Origin: Lactococcus allomyrinae
Lineage (GTDB): Bacteria > Bacillota > Bacilli > Lactobacillales > Streptococcaceae
DNA: 64,000 nt
Assembly (NCBI RefSeq): GCF_003627095.1
Contig: NZ_CP032627.1
Span: forward strand, 2,170,001-2,234,000
Direction of reading: 5' to 3'
The position numbers and the translations under genes are program-made. The notes beneath the pieces were generated by a model. It ran no database searches. It saw only the letters and a list, made by a program, of their open reading frames with translations, and was not told the origin of the DNA. This document shows, piece after piece, positions 1 through 8,546 of the stretch (within the stretch, counting starts at the first letter, position 1; each line of letters begins with the position of its first letter).

Positions 1-1
1 G

Positions 2-283
2 CAAGTTGTACTAATGATAAGGGATTGTGCGCTCTATTTTATTGATAAGACAATGAAAGAAGAAGCGAATGAGTTGCTGAAAGACTACAAAAATCTGATT
101 GCGAGTCCTATTGTAGATGTTTACAATCGAAAGGAGTACAAGTTTGTAGAAGGAAAATATCTGCTTATGGTAGGAAAAAAACAAGAAGCACAGCAAATTT
201 TTGAATTTTTAGCGCAAATGTATGAATTGCTGGACTATCCAGAAACAGCAGAAATGATCAGAAAAATCGTTACAAATAAGTAA
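2..283 (+). CDS. Rgg/GadR/MutR-type transcriptional regulator, C-terminal part (5' end outside window)
   Basis: The reading frame is open from the first bases of the window, so this is the last 93 residues of a longer protein and not a small gene starting at the internal ATG at 14. The helical, TPR-like C-terminus (a KYLLMVGKKQEA stretch and a final AEMIRKIV helix) resembles the peptide-binding end of Rgg regulators, which sense short imported peptides such as SHPs. It lies 97 nt upstream of a tiny peptide gene and a radical SAM gene. That is the arrangement known from streptococcal Rgg-controlled RiPP clusters. The DNA-binding domain and any SHP gene are not visible. The family call rests on the helical tail and on context. 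Confidence 0.6.
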   Translation, partial: QVVLMIRDCALYFIDKTMKEEANELLKDYKNLIASPIVDVYNRKEYKFVEGKYLLMVGKKQEAQQIFEFLAQMYELLDYPETAEMIRKIVTNK

Positions 284-286
284 TGA

Positions 287-312
287 TTTTTTAATGTTAA
301 TTTTTATATGAT
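287..312 (+). promoter_or_regulatory. Probable promoter of the RiPP precursor operon
   Basis: A TATGAT -10-like hexamer lies at 307-312, about 70 nt before the precursor start codon. The -35 region is only a T-rich, AT-rich stretch (287-292). A weak -35 is what one expects of an Rgg-activated promoter, but no Rgg box was verified. Confidence 0.35.
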
Positions 313-380
313 ACACTGTGCTTGTGGCGAAGAACGAAGCAACTTGTCACAAATCATAAAAAAATTAGGAGGTGACCAAG

Positions 381-452
381 ATGAAAGTCACAATCAAAAA
401 GAATAAAAAGGCACAAGAAACTCGCCAACATGTGATCAATGTTTGCAGTTGA
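381..452 (+). CDS. Candidate RiPP precursor peptide, 23 residues
   Basis: A 23-codon gene with a strong ribosome site (AGGAGGTG, 367-374) starting at ATG 381. The first 17 residues are basic and polar (many Lys and Gln, no acidic stretch). The C-terminus is QHVINVCS, with one Cys at position 22 and an Asn two residues before it. It precedes a radical SAM/SPASM gene and follows an Rgg-type regulator. That is how precursors of streptococcal radical-SAM RiPPs (streptide and its relatives) are arranged. The Asn-x-Cys end recalls the NxxC subfamily, in which a Cys sulphur is joined to an Asn beta-carbon, but the spacing here is one residue shorter. The modification is inferred, not seen. Confidence 0.65.
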   Translation: MKVTIKKNKKAQETRQHVINVCS

Positions 453-460
453 GAGACTTT

Positions 461-493
461 GAAGCTGCCATAATGAGCAGCTTCTTCTTTTTT
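461..493 (+). terminator. Attenuator-type hairpin between precursor and radical SAM gene
   Basis: GAAGCTGC (461-468) pairs perfectly with GCAGCTTC (477-484) across an 8-nt loop and is followed by a T-rich run to 493. Lying 8 nt after the precursor stop and before the enzyme gene, it probably lets precursor mRNA outnumber enzyme mRNA. Confidence 0.75.
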
Positions 494-513
494 ATTTGGG
501 AAAGGAATCTCCT

Positions 514-1776
514 ATGGCATTATTTACTAATTATGTAGAACAAGTAGAAAGCTCAGACAGCACGATTTTGTACAATTTTTATAACGGTATCTCCATAAAA
601 TATCCTCACATATTATTTAAAAATATAGAAGAATTTTCCAGTAATAGTGATATTTATGATCTTTTAAATTCTGAGCAATTTTTGTCAAATAATTTTCACT
701 TTAAAATCATCGATAGGACACTCCAACTCATTCTTCTTATTCACGAAGATTGTAATTTTCGGTGCACCTATTGCTACGAGAAATTTGAAAAAGGTGCGAT
801 GAGTAAAGAAATTGCAGAGAGTGTCCTAAGGTTTATAAAAAAAGAAATAACGGAAAATAGGGAAAAATACGATAAGATACAACTTTCATGGTTTGGTGGA
901 GAACCATTGCTAAATCTAAAAATCATTGAGTTTTTAAGTGATGAAGTTTTGAAACTAGCAAGACAAAATGACTTGGAATATTATTCAGATATTACTACAA
1001 ATGGTTACTTGCTCAGTCCAAGAATTTTTCAAAAACTTTTGAATTTAAAAGTGAATAATTTTCAGATCACGATTGACGGGACGCAAGTCTATCACGACAA
1101 ACAACGACTTTTAAAAAATGGACATGGAACATATGCTAGAATCATCCAAAATTTGTTGAGCATCAAGAAAAATATAACTGATGATACGGTTATTATCCTT
1201 AGGACAAACGTAGGAAAAGAGAATTATGAAACGATGGATGAAAATATATCAAATCTCATTTCCCTATTTGGAGATACAGAAAATATTTTACTTTTTTTCC
1301 ACAATATTGGTAACTGGGGAGAAAAGGAGATAGAAGTCGTAAAAAAAGACATCCGTCTTGAATTAACAAAACGGGTTATTGAACGTGGCGGTCATGTTGT
1401 ACCGTTTATTTGGACGATGGGACCAGATAATATATGTTATGCAGCAAAAGAAAATCACTATGTCATAGGATCCATGGGTTTGGTGTATAAGTGCACAGTC
1501 GCTCTTTATGATCAAAGAAATATTTTGGGGAGATTGGACAAACAAGGAAATTTGCTAATAGACAGAAAAAAAGAAAAAATGTGGACAGAAGTAGAGCTAG
1601 ATGAAGAATGTTATTCCTGTACACTCTTACCAAGTTGCCTGAACAATAGATGTCCTCTGAATAGAATGACTTCCAAGCAAACTCACTATTGTCTTCCCAC
1701 AAAAGGGCAAATCGAAGAAATGATACTAGTATTGGACAAGCAAAATCTGATTACGTATGAAATTGGAGCGAATTGA
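514..1776 (+). CDS. Radical SAM/SPASM peptide-modifying enzyme
   Basis: A radical S-adenosylmethionine enzyme, 420 residues from ATG 514. I chose this start over the upstream TTG at 496 because AAAGGA at 501-506 is 7 nt before it. The canonical cluster motif CNFRCTYC (CxxxCxxC) sits near residue 82 and holds the SAM-binding 4Fe-4S centre. The C-terminal quarter has a SPASM-type set of cysteines (CYSCTLLPSC, then NRC and a final HYC) for auxiliary clusters. An RRE-like N-terminal region of about 75 residues precedes the radical SAM core. With the 23-residue peptide in front, it most likely installs a cross-link on the peptide, perhaps a Cys thioether. The MFS gene starts at the base directly after its stop codon. 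Confidence 0.85.
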   Translation: MALFTNYVEQVESSDSTILYNFYNGISIKYPHILFKNIEEFSSNSDIYDLLNSEQFLSNNFHFKIIDRTLQLILLIHEDCNFRCTYCYEKFEKGAMSKEIAESVLRFIKKEITENREKYDKIQLSWFGGEPLLNLKIIEFLSDEVLKLARQNDLEYYSDITTNGYLLSPRIFQKLLNLKVNNFQITIDGTQVYHDKQRLLKNGHGTYARIIQNLLSIKKNITDDTVIILRTNVGKENYETMDENISNLISLFGDTENILLFFHNIGNWGEKEIEVVKKDIRLELTKRVIERGGHVVPFIWTMGPDNICYAAKENHYVIGSMGLVYKCTVALYDQRNILGRLDKQGNLLIDRKKEKMWTEVELDEECYSCTLLPSCLNNRCPLNRMTSKQTHYCLPTKGQIEEMILVLDKQNLITYEIGAN

Positions 1777-3009
1777 ATGAACCTTATCAAAAGAAACTCC
1801 ACTTTTCGGTCTCTTTTTCTTTGTAATGTCTTTAACACGATGGGAAGCAATCTCTTCTCATTAGCCTTTATTATCTATGCTTCGACTTATCCCAATAGTA
1901 AGATGTATATCTCTCTAGCAGCACTACTCATGGTTTTTCCGACATTTTTAAATGCTTATATGGGCTATCTGGCGGATCACACCATAAACAAGAAACGAGC
2001 CCTATTTATAACCTCGTGGATTCAATCAGGCTTATTTATAACTGTAGCACTTGTGATTGCGCAGCGCACCCTTATTATTTTTCTATTTTGTATTTTAATG
2101 AATTTAGTAGATGAGCTCTTTGCAATGTATAAAGACGGTTTAGAGCTACCAATCATGCAGGAGCGTGTATCATCAAACGATATACAATCCGCTTATGGCT
2201 TGATGCAAGGGATAAGCTCCTTAATTGGAATTGTGGGTAAGCCTGTTGGACTCATGCTCTTAGCATTATTAGGTCACTCGTTTTCCATTCTTGCCTTAGT
2301 CAATGCAGGCTTATACCTGATATCAGGTTTTGTATTACTAGGAAGCCGAAACTCCCTAGATGTCACTGTAAACTTAGACCAAGAAAAATTTCATTTCTCA
2401 ATCAAAACGACTTTATCACAAATCGGAGAAGTATTCAAAAGGGATCAGGCAGCATCGGCAACGAATCTTATCATTATGGTACTTATTATCAATTTTTCGA
2501 TTAATGGTATTTTACCACTCATTGACCTCGCTATGGTTCATCACAATCCGTTTGACAGCAGTTTTGGATTCGCTGTCACGGTGTTTAGTATTACATTCTC
2601 TTTAGGAATTTTTATCTCCTCAATTTTTATGAATGACTTGTTTCATAAAGGAAGTTTGACAGCGATATTAAGGACAATTTTGGTTTTGCTCATTTTGTTC
2701 TCCTTGCTTATTATTCCTTTCGGATTAGCTGCAGTTGCCGTTCTCTTTATCATAGGATATGCTTTTGCAAAGGTAAATCCTAAATTGACAAGTATCATTA
2801 TTCAAATGATTCCAAAAGAAGATTTAGCGACTGTTAGAGGAGGAATTTCAACATTTTTTGCAACAGCAAGCTCTTTAGGTGTACTAGTGTATGTTGCGTT
2901 AGCAAATATCATTGGTGTCAATTTCACCTTTTCTCTTATTGCATTGTCATGTTTAATCACTATCCTTTATCCTATCTTTATCAAGCCAAACAAAGAACCT
3001 CTCCAGTAG
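1777..3009 (+). CDS. MFS transporter, probable exporter of the modified peptide
   Basis: A 410-residue membrane protein with about 12 hydrophobic helices and the MFS loop between helices 2 and 3 (GYLADHTINKKRAL, a form of GxLaDrxgrkxxl). Its ATG directly follows the TGA of the radical SAM gene, so the two are co-transcribed and probably translationally coupled. It is the only transporter in the cluster, and by context it likely exports the mature peptide or gives self-immunity. MFS export is less common than ABC export in RiPP clusters. The substrate is inferred from position alone. Confidence 0.75.
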   Translation: MNLIKRNSTFRSLFLCNVFNTMGSNLFSLAFIIYASTYPNSKMYISLAALLMVFPTFLNAYMGYLADHTINKKRALFITSWIQSGLFITVALVIAQRTLIIFLFCILMNLVDELFAMYKDGLELPIMQERVSSNDIQSAYGLMQGISSLIGIVGKPVGLMLLALLGHSFSILALVNAGLYLISGFVLLGSRNSLDVTVNLDQEKFHFSIKTTLSQIGEVFKRDQAASATNLIIMVLIINFSINGILPLIDLAMVHHNPFDSSFGFAVTVFSITFSLGIFISSIFMNDLFHKGSLTAILRTILVLLILFSLLIIPFGLAAVAVLFIIGYAFAKVNPKLTSIIIQMIPKEDLATVRGGISTFFATASSLGVLVYVALANIIGVNFTFSLIALSCLITILYPIFIKPNKEPLQ

Positions 3010-3031
3010 TTTTGAAGAGGTTCTTTGTTTG
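2987..3031. terminator. Bidirectional terminator between MFS gene and pdhD
   Basis: A 16-bp perfect inverted repeat: the left arm 2987-3002 and right arm 3016-3031 (AGAGGTTCTTTGTTTG) overlap the last codons of the MFS gene. It ends one base before the pdhD stop codon on the other strand, so it can serve both converging operons. Confidence 0.85.
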
Positions 3032-3032
3032 A

Positions 3033-4451
3033 TTAAACGTGAATAGGCAATCCATCAGCCAATTCAGCAGTATCCATAATCGCTTCACCAAGCGTTGGGT
3101 GAGGTTGGATAGTGAGTGAGATGTCTTTAGAAGTCAATCCATTCTCAATAGCGAGAGAAAGACCAGAAATCAAGTCAGAAGCACCAGGACCAACAATTTG
3201 AGCACCAATAATGGCTCCTTCTTTAGTTTCAGTAATCAAACGTAAGAAACCTGTGGTGTCATTCATAGAAATCGCACGACCATTTGCGGCAAATGGGAAT
3301 TTTGAAATCTTGACATCTTTACGCTCTTTAACAGAATCAGGTGTTTCACCAACTGTAGCAAGCTCAGTTGTAGTATAAGCTACGGCTGGCAAAGCGACGT
3401 GCAAATCCACATCATCTTCGGCTCCTGCGATTGCAGCAGCAGCAACTTTAGCTTGGAATGAAGCTTTATGTGCAAGCATAGGTCCAGGAACTACATCACC
3501 AATAGCATAGATATGAGGAACGTTTGTAGCGTAAGAGTCGTCAACTTCAATTAAACCGCGGTCAGTCAATTTAACATCAGTATTATTCAAGCCAATCAAG
3601 TCTGTGTTTGGACGACGACCAACAGAAACCAACAAGTAGTCGCCAGTCACTGTTTGTTCTTTACCATCCACTTCAAAAGTCAAAGTCACATCTTTGTCTG
3701 TTTGGACAGCGGATTTTGCCATTGCAGAGGTAAAGATTTCAGAACCAGCAGACTTCACGCGATTTGCGATGATATCAGACATCTCTTTATCAAAACCATT
3801 TAAGATATGGTCAAGTCCTTCAACAATCGTGATTTTAGAGCCGAGCATACGGTAAGCACCGCCAAGCTCAGAGCCAATAACACCACCACCAACAATAATC
3901 AGGTGTTTAGGCACTTCAGGAAGTGAGAGCGCACCAGTAGAGTCAATAATACGACCACCAAATGGGAAAGGAGGAATTTCAATAGGACGTGAACCTGTAG
4001 CGATAATCACATCGTTAAACTGTAAGAGTTGGAAACCATCTTCTTGTTCAACATTAATTGTATTATTGTCTACAAATTCGGCAGTTCCTTTGATAACGTC
4101 AATTTTGTGTTTTTTCAACAACATTTTAACGCCACCAGTTAATTGATTAACAACTTTTTCGTCTTTCCATTTTTGCGCAGCAGACCAGTCAAGTTCAACA
4201 TTTTTAACTGAAAGTCCAAAAGGATTTTCACCTTTTTGTTCTTCCAAAGATTCTTGATAGTGGTGACCCACGTTAATCAAGGCTTTTGATGGGATACATC
4301 CAATATTCAAACAAACCCCACCAACATTATCTTTCTCAATAACTGTAACTTTTTTGCCTAATTCAGCAGCACGAATGGCAGCAACATAACCGCCAGGGCC
4401 TGAACCAATAACAACCAAATCAACTTCTGTTGCTTGTGCACCAACAACCAT
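3033..4451 (-). CDS. pdhD: Dihydrolipoamide dehydrogenase (E3) of pyruvate dehydrogenase
   Basis: E3 reoxidises dihydrolipoamide on the E2 lipoyl arms and passes the electrons through FAD to NAD+. The 472-residue protein is full length. It has an N-terminal FAD dinucleotide fold (IGSGPGGYVAAIRAAELG), the redox-active disulfide motif GGVCLNIGCIPSK, a second NAD-binding fold (IVGGGVIGSELG) and the C-terminal HPTLGEA His-Glu pair. It is the last gene of lplL-pdhA-pdhB-pdhC-pdhD. It is separated from pdhC by an unusually long structured spacer, which could give it separate mRNA stability or its own promoter. Confidence 0.97.
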   Translation of the reverse strand: MVVGAQATEVDLVVIGSGPGGYVAAIRAAELGKKVTVIEKDNVGGVCLNIGCIPSKALINVGHHYQESLEEQKGENPFGLSVKNVELDWSAAQKWKDEKVVNQLTGGVKMLLKKHKIDVIKGTAEFVDNNTINVEQEDGFQLLQFNDVIIATGSRPIEIPPFPFGGRIIDSTGALSLPEVPKHLIIVGGGVIGSELGGAYRMLGSKITIVEGLDHILNGFDKEMSDIIANRVKSAGSEIFTSAMAKSAVQTDKDVTLTFEVDGKEQTVTGDYLLVSVGRRPNTDLIGLNNTDVKLTDRGLIEVDDSYATNVPHIYAIGDVVPGPMLAHKASFQAKVAAAAIAGAEDDVDLHVALPAVAYTTTELATVGETPDSVKERKDVKISKFPFAANGRAISMNDTTGFLRLITETKEGAIIGAQIVGPGASDLISGLSLAIENGLTSKDISLTIQPHPTLGEAIMDTAELADGLPIHV

Positions 4452-4780
4452 TTTTTATTCCTCTTTCATTACTTTTAAATTGAAAAATCAAATGGTAACG
4501 AATCCTCGGCGAACGATCTCAAAAGGGGCTAACATCCGTTTAGTCTCCTACGGAGCCGTCACGGCTGAACGCCACGGTAAATCAAGGAATTCGCCTGTGC
4601 GGAATATATGCCGATAAATCGGCTATATTCTCGTCACTATTTAATTTTCCAGAGGGAGCTACGCTCCTATAATTCAGACACGTATGCAACGCCAAATGTC
4701 GCCTATGATTTTCCGCAGAGCGGCACATTTACGCAACTTTTCCAGTAGTGTGAATACTGAGCAAAAGTTGCAAACGAAAA
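4452..4780. repeat. Highly structured 329-nt spacer inside the pdh operon
   Basis: No gene is seen here. The stretch is full of local inverted repeats. They include AGCCGTCACGGCT near 4553, a long hairpin at 4602-4630 whose GAATATA and TATATTC ends enclose a paired core around a TAAA loop, and GGAGCTACGCTCC near 4654. A nested hairpin has outer arms GCAACTTTT (4733-4741) and AAAAGTTGC (4763-4771) and inner arms CAGTA and TACTG. Its base use is less AT-rich than other spacers. The style (long stem with a small perfect apical hairpin) matches the other repeat families in this window, but I cannot align it to them. Confidence 0.6.
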
Positions 4781-6364
4781 TCAAATTTCCATCAACATGA
4801 ACTCAGGATCAGCCAAAAGTGATTTCAAGTAGTTCAATGAAGTTTGACCCAACATACCGTCAATCAAACGGTGGTCATAGGTCATTGACAGCTTCATGTT
4901 TTGACCGACAACGATTTCACCTTCGCCGTTTACGATAGGTTCTTTGACAATAGAGCCAAGTCCCAAAATCACAACGTCAGAACCGTTGATAATTGGTGTG
5001 AACCAACTTCCACGCGCAGAACCGATGTTAGAAATCGTAATCGTAGAGCCTTGCATTTGTGCAGGTTTCAATGAACCATCACGAGTTGCTGTTGCCAATT
5101 CTGCAATTTCTTTGGCGATTTCAAGGATTGATTTATTTTCAGCTTCATGGATGACTGGTACGTATAAACCAGTAGGTGCATTGACTGCAATACCGACATT
5201 GACGTGCTCATGGTAAACAATTTCTTGTTTTTCGTAGTCCACAGAAGCATTGATGTCTGGGAATTTATGAGCTGTTGTAGCCAAAGCTTTAGCCACATAA
5301 GCAAGATACGTCAACTTGATGTCTTGTTTAGCCGCAATATCTTTGAAGCCAGCACGATGTTTCACTAGTTTTGAAACTTCAACTTGGTCAAAGTTTGTAA
5401 CAGGTGGAATATGAGTGTGTTGTGCAGTCATGACTTTAGAGACAACTTTACGTGTTGGGTTCATCGCTACACGTTCGTCTGTTGCACCCGCTTTGACGCT
5501 AGGCGCTTTAGGTGCGTCTGCTGCTTTAGGTGCGCTAGGCGCAGCAGGTGCTTCTGGAGTGCTAGGCGCTACAAGAGGAGCAACTTTACCAGATTCAAAA
5601 GCTTTGACATCAGCAAGTGTTGTATGACCGTGACGACCAGTAGCGGGTACAAGTGTTAAATCAATACCAGCTTTACGCGCATAATGACGTACAGATGGCA
5701 TAGCGAGGACACGACCAGCAGAAGTTGTTTTAGTTAAAGGTGCATTGCCAGCGGGCGCAGCAACTGCAGGAGTAACTTCAACAGCAACAGGAGCAGGGGT
5801 TGCTGTCGCTGGAGCGGCAGAAGAGCCATTTCCGTTGTATTCGATTAAAGGAGCACCAACTTCAACAGTCGTCCCTGCCTCAACAAAAAGTTTAGTGACA
5901 GTACCAGAGTAAGGTGACAAAATTTCTTGCATGAGTTTATCATTTTGTACTTCAGCAACTGGGTCATCTTCTTTGATTACATCTCCAACTTTAACCAGCC
6001 AGTTAGCGATGTCACCTTCGTGCATTCCTTCACCAATGTCAGGCATAGTGAAGATTTGAACATCACCAGTAGGAGCTTCAGCTACTACAGCTGGCGCAGG
6101 AGTAGTTTCTGTTGCTCCACCAGTTCCATCACCGTCAAATTCAACTAAAGGGGCATCAACTTCAACGGTTGTCCCTGCTTCAACAAAAAGTTTAGTGACA
6201 GTGCCAGAGTAAGGCGACAAGATTTCTTGCATGAGTTTGTCGTTTTGTACTTCAGCGATTGGATCATCTTCTTTGACCACATCTCCGACTTTAACCAGCC
6301 AGTTAGCGATGTCGCCTTCGTGCATTCCTTCACCAATATCAGGCATTTTAAAAATCTCAGTCAT
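4781..6364 (-). CDS. pdhC: Dihydrolipoamide acetyltransferase (E2) with two lipoyl domains
   Basis: E2 forms the core of the complex and transfers the acetyl group from its lipoyl arm to CoA. The 527-residue protein has two near-identical N-terminal lipoyl domains (each with the lipoylated Lys in NDKLMQE), joined by Ala/Pro-rich linkers. A peripheral-subunit-binding domain follows (PSVRHYARKAGIDL), then the catalytic acyltransferase domain ending in DHRLIDG, the HxxxD-type active site. The start is ATG 6364, behind GAGGTGG and overlapping the pdhB stop by 8 nt. The two lipoyl domains are also nearly identical as DNA, which points to recent duplication or gene conversion. Confidence 0.97.
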   Translation of the reverse strand: MTEIFKMPDIGEGMHEGDIANWLVKVGDVVKEDDPIAEVQNDKLMQEILSPYSGTVTKLFVEAGTTVEVDAPLVEFDGDGTGGATETTPAPAVVAEAPTGDVQIFTMPDIGEGMHEGDIANWLVKVGDVIKEDDPVAEVQNDKLMQEILSPYSGTVTKLFVEAGTTVEVGAPLIEYNGNGSSAAPATATPAPVAVEVTPAVAAPAGNAPLTKTTSAGRVLAMPSVRHYARKAGIDLTLVPATGRHGHTTLADVKAFESGKVAPLVAPSTPEAPAAPSAPKAADAPKAPSVKAGATDERVAMNPTRKVVSKVMTAQHTHIPPVTNFDQVEVSKLVKHRAGFKDIAAKQDIKLTYLAYVAKALATTAHKFPDINASVDYEKQEIVYHEHVNVGIAVNAPTGLYVPVIHEAENKSILEIAKEIAELATATRDGSLKPAQMQGSTITISNIGSARGSWFTPIINGSDVVILGLGSIVKEPIVNGEGEIVVGQNMKLSMTYDHRLIDGMLGQTSLNYLKSLLADPEFMLMEI

Positions 6365-7337
6365 AATCAACCACCTCTTTAACTTTATTCACGATATCTT
6401 CTGCTTTAACCGCCCAATCATTTTCAGCTTGAGCAAATGGGAAGATTGAGTCTGGACCAGTGACACGACCAATAGGCGCTTTGAGGCTCAAAACAAAACG
6501 TTCTGAAATTTCAGCCATAACATTTGCCGCAATACCAGCAGTACGTTGGGCTTCCTGAACGACTACGACACGACCAGTCTTTTCAACAGTTTTACCGATA
6601 GAAGCGATGTCGAGAGGAGCAACAGTGCGCAGGTCAAGGACTTCTGCCTTGATTCCTTCTTTTTCAAGTTGTTCAGCAGCTTTGAGTGCAAGCGGTACTG
6701 TACCACCATAGGCGATGATAGAAACATCAGAACCTTCTTTAGCTACAGCAGCTTGGTCAAGTGGTGTTGTATAATAGCCCTCTGGCACTTCACCTTTGAG
6801 TGAGCGATAGAGGTGGAGATTTTCAAGGAAAATGACAGGGTCATTGTTTTCGATGGAAGCTAAAAGTAAACCTTTAGCATCAGCCGGATTTGATGGCATT
6901 ACAACACGAAGTCCAGGAATTTGCGAGAACAAACCTTCGATTGAATCAGCGTGCATCTCAGGTGTCTTAGTTCCGATACCATAGGGCGTACGAACAACGA
7001 TATTGTTTGAACGTGTGTTGTTGAAACGATAACGTGTACGACTCATTTGACCTGCGATAGAGTCAAATACTTCAAAGATAAATGTTCCGAATTGAATTTC
7101 CATGATGGGATGGAAACCTTGAGTTGCAAGACCAATCGCCATACCACCAATTCCTGATTCAGCAAGCGGAGTATTGAAGACACGGTCTTCACCATATTTC
7201 TTTTGGAGTCCATCTGTTGCACGGAATACCCCACCATTTTCTCCGACATCTTCACCAAAAACTAGAGTGTCTTTGTCTTTTTCAAGCGCAAGGTCAAGCG
7301 CTTCTGTAATTGCTGCAATATAAGTTTTCACTGCCAT
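6357..7337 (-). CDS. pdhB: Pyruvate dehydrogenase E1 component, beta subunit
   Basis: The beta half of the thiamine-diphosphate E1 heterotetramer that decarboxylates pyruvate and acetylates the lipoyl arm. At 326 residues it has the usual family length. It shows the EDVGENGGVFRATDGL segment typical of E1-beta, with the Glu that activates ThDP, and the C-terminal transketolase-like domain. Its start is 2 nt after the pdhA stop, and its end overlaps pdhC, so it is tightly coupled to both. Confidence 0.97.
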   Translation of the reverse strand: MAVKTYIAAITEALDLALEKDKDTLVFGEDVGENGGVFRATDGLQKKYGEDRVFNTPLAESGIGGMAIGLATQGFHPIMEIQFGTFIFEVFDSIAGQMSRTRYRFNNTRSNNIVVRTPYGIGTKTPEMHADSIEGLFSQIPGLRVVMPSNPADAKGLLLASIENNDPVIFLENLHLYRSLKGEVPEGYYTTPLDQAAVAKEGSDVSIIAYGGTVPLALKAAEQLEKEGIKAEVLDLRTVAPLDIASIGKTVEKTGRVVVVQEAQRTAGIAANVMAEISERFVLSLKAPIGRVTGPDSIFPFAQAENDWAVKAEDIVNKVKEVVDYD

Positions 7338-7339
7338 TC

Positions 7340-8464
7340 TTATTTGCCCTCGCTTTCAAATTTTTCAATTTGCTCAAGCATTGCTTGGCTAGGTACTTCA
7401 AGTGTGTTTTTGATGAAGCTAGAGATTTTTTGTTTTTCAACATTATTTGCTTTTTTGATGTCAGCATCAATGCGAGCATCAAGTTCAGCAATATAAGCTT
7501 CTTCTTTTGCAGTATCCCAAAGTCCTTTGTCTGTCAAGAATTTACGCATACGAACAAGAGGTTCTTTCTTCCACCAAGCATCAATATCTTCTTTTGTACG
7601 ATAGCGAAGCGGATCATCACCAGCTGTTGAGTGTGGTTCAAGACGATTTGTGATTGTTTCAATAACTACGGGACCATTACCAGCGACGGCCCAAGCGCGT
7701 GCTTCTTTTGAAGCGAGGTACATTGCGATAGCATCCATACCATCAACAACAATAGATGGCGCACCAGCAGCCCATCCTTTTGCAGCTAAATGTGGTGCAG
7801 CAGTTTGAAGACTTCGAGGAGTTGAAATCGCAAAACCGTTATTTTGAATGAAGGCAACAAGTGGGGCTTTGTAAGCTCCGGCAAAGTTGATTCCTTCATA
7901 AGTATCGCCTTGTGAAGAACCACCATCACCTGTATAAACAAAAGCTACGGCATCTTTTTTACGTTTTTTGAGTCCAAGAGCAACACCGGCAGCTTGAACG
8001 TATTGAGCGCCGATGATGATTTGTGGGAACCATGAATTGACTGGTTTTCCATCATCAGTAGTGTATTCATTACCAAGCTGGTGTCCACGAGACCAAAGAA
8101 GCCCTTTCCAGATTGGCCAACCTTTTGAATAAATCTGTGGAAGGTCGCGATAGCCTGGGAAAAGCCAGTCTTCATCTGTAAATGCAAAGGCTGAGGCCAT
8201 TTGAGAAGCTTCTTGACCTGCATGGGGACCAAAGAACCCCATACGTCCTTGTTTTGCGAGTTTCATTGAACGAATGTCTACTTGACGCGCAAAAAGCATA
8301 CTCTTGAAGAGTTCGACAAGTTTTTCATCAGATAGTTCTGCACGTTTAAGTCCATCTTCATCAACGATTTTTCCTTCTTCGTTGAGGATTTGCAACATTG
8401 GGAATGCAGTATCTTGCAATTCGAGTTGCGTTTTGAAATCTAAGATTTGTTTACTGTTTGACAT
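7340..8464 (-). CDS. pdhA: Pyruvate dehydrogenase E1 component, alpha subunit
   Basis: E1 alpha, 374 residues, carries the thiamine-diphosphate binding motif that begins GDGGSSQGD and ends with the following NN (about residues 175-205), and RYRTKEDID near the C-terminus. It is the first pdh gene of the complex, 82 nt downstream of lplL. An AGGAAA ribosome site precedes ATG 8464. No clear promoter is seen between lplL and pdhA, so transcription may begin upstream of lplL. Confidence 0.97.
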   Translation of the reverse strand: MSNSKQILDFKTQLELQDTAFPMLQILNEEGKIVDEDGLKRAELSDEKLVELFKSMLFARQVDIRSMKLAKQGRMGFFGPHAGQEASQMASAFAFTDEDWLFPGYRDLPQIYSKGWPIWKGLLWSRGHQLGNEYTTDDGKPVNSWFPQIIIGAQYVQAAGVALGLKKRKKDAVAFVYTGDGGSSQGDTYEGINFAGAYKAPLVAFIQNNGFAISTPRSLQTAAPHLAAKGWAAGAPSIVVDGMDAIAMYLASKEARAWAVAGNGPVVIETITNRLEPHSTAGDDPLRYRTKEDIDAWWKKEPLVRMRKFLTDKGLWDTAKEEAYIAELDARIDADIKKANNVEKQKISSFIKNTLEVPSQAMLEQIEKFESEGK

Positions 8465-8546
8465 TATAGATTTCCTTTCTATTTCCTATTTAGAAATTTA
8501 GCATTTTTCTAGTAGTTTTTCTTGAATAAAGCTTGTGAATTAAGCA

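Noticed and set aside
14-283. A complete 89-residue gene starting at ATG 14
   Set aside because: The frame is open to the left edge of the window and the protein looks like the end of an Rgg regulator, so it is a partial gene.
496-513. TTG at 496 as the start of the radical SAM gene
   Set aside because: It lies inside the T-run of the terminator hairpin, and ATG 514 has a well-placed ribosome site.
5384-5659. Open frames opposite and within pdhC
   Set aside because: They are shadows of a long GC-biased Ala/Pro-rich gene and have no ribosome sites or homology.
5890-6310. A tandem DNA repeat as a mobile or regulatory element
   Set aside because: It is explained by the two lipoyl domains of pdhC.
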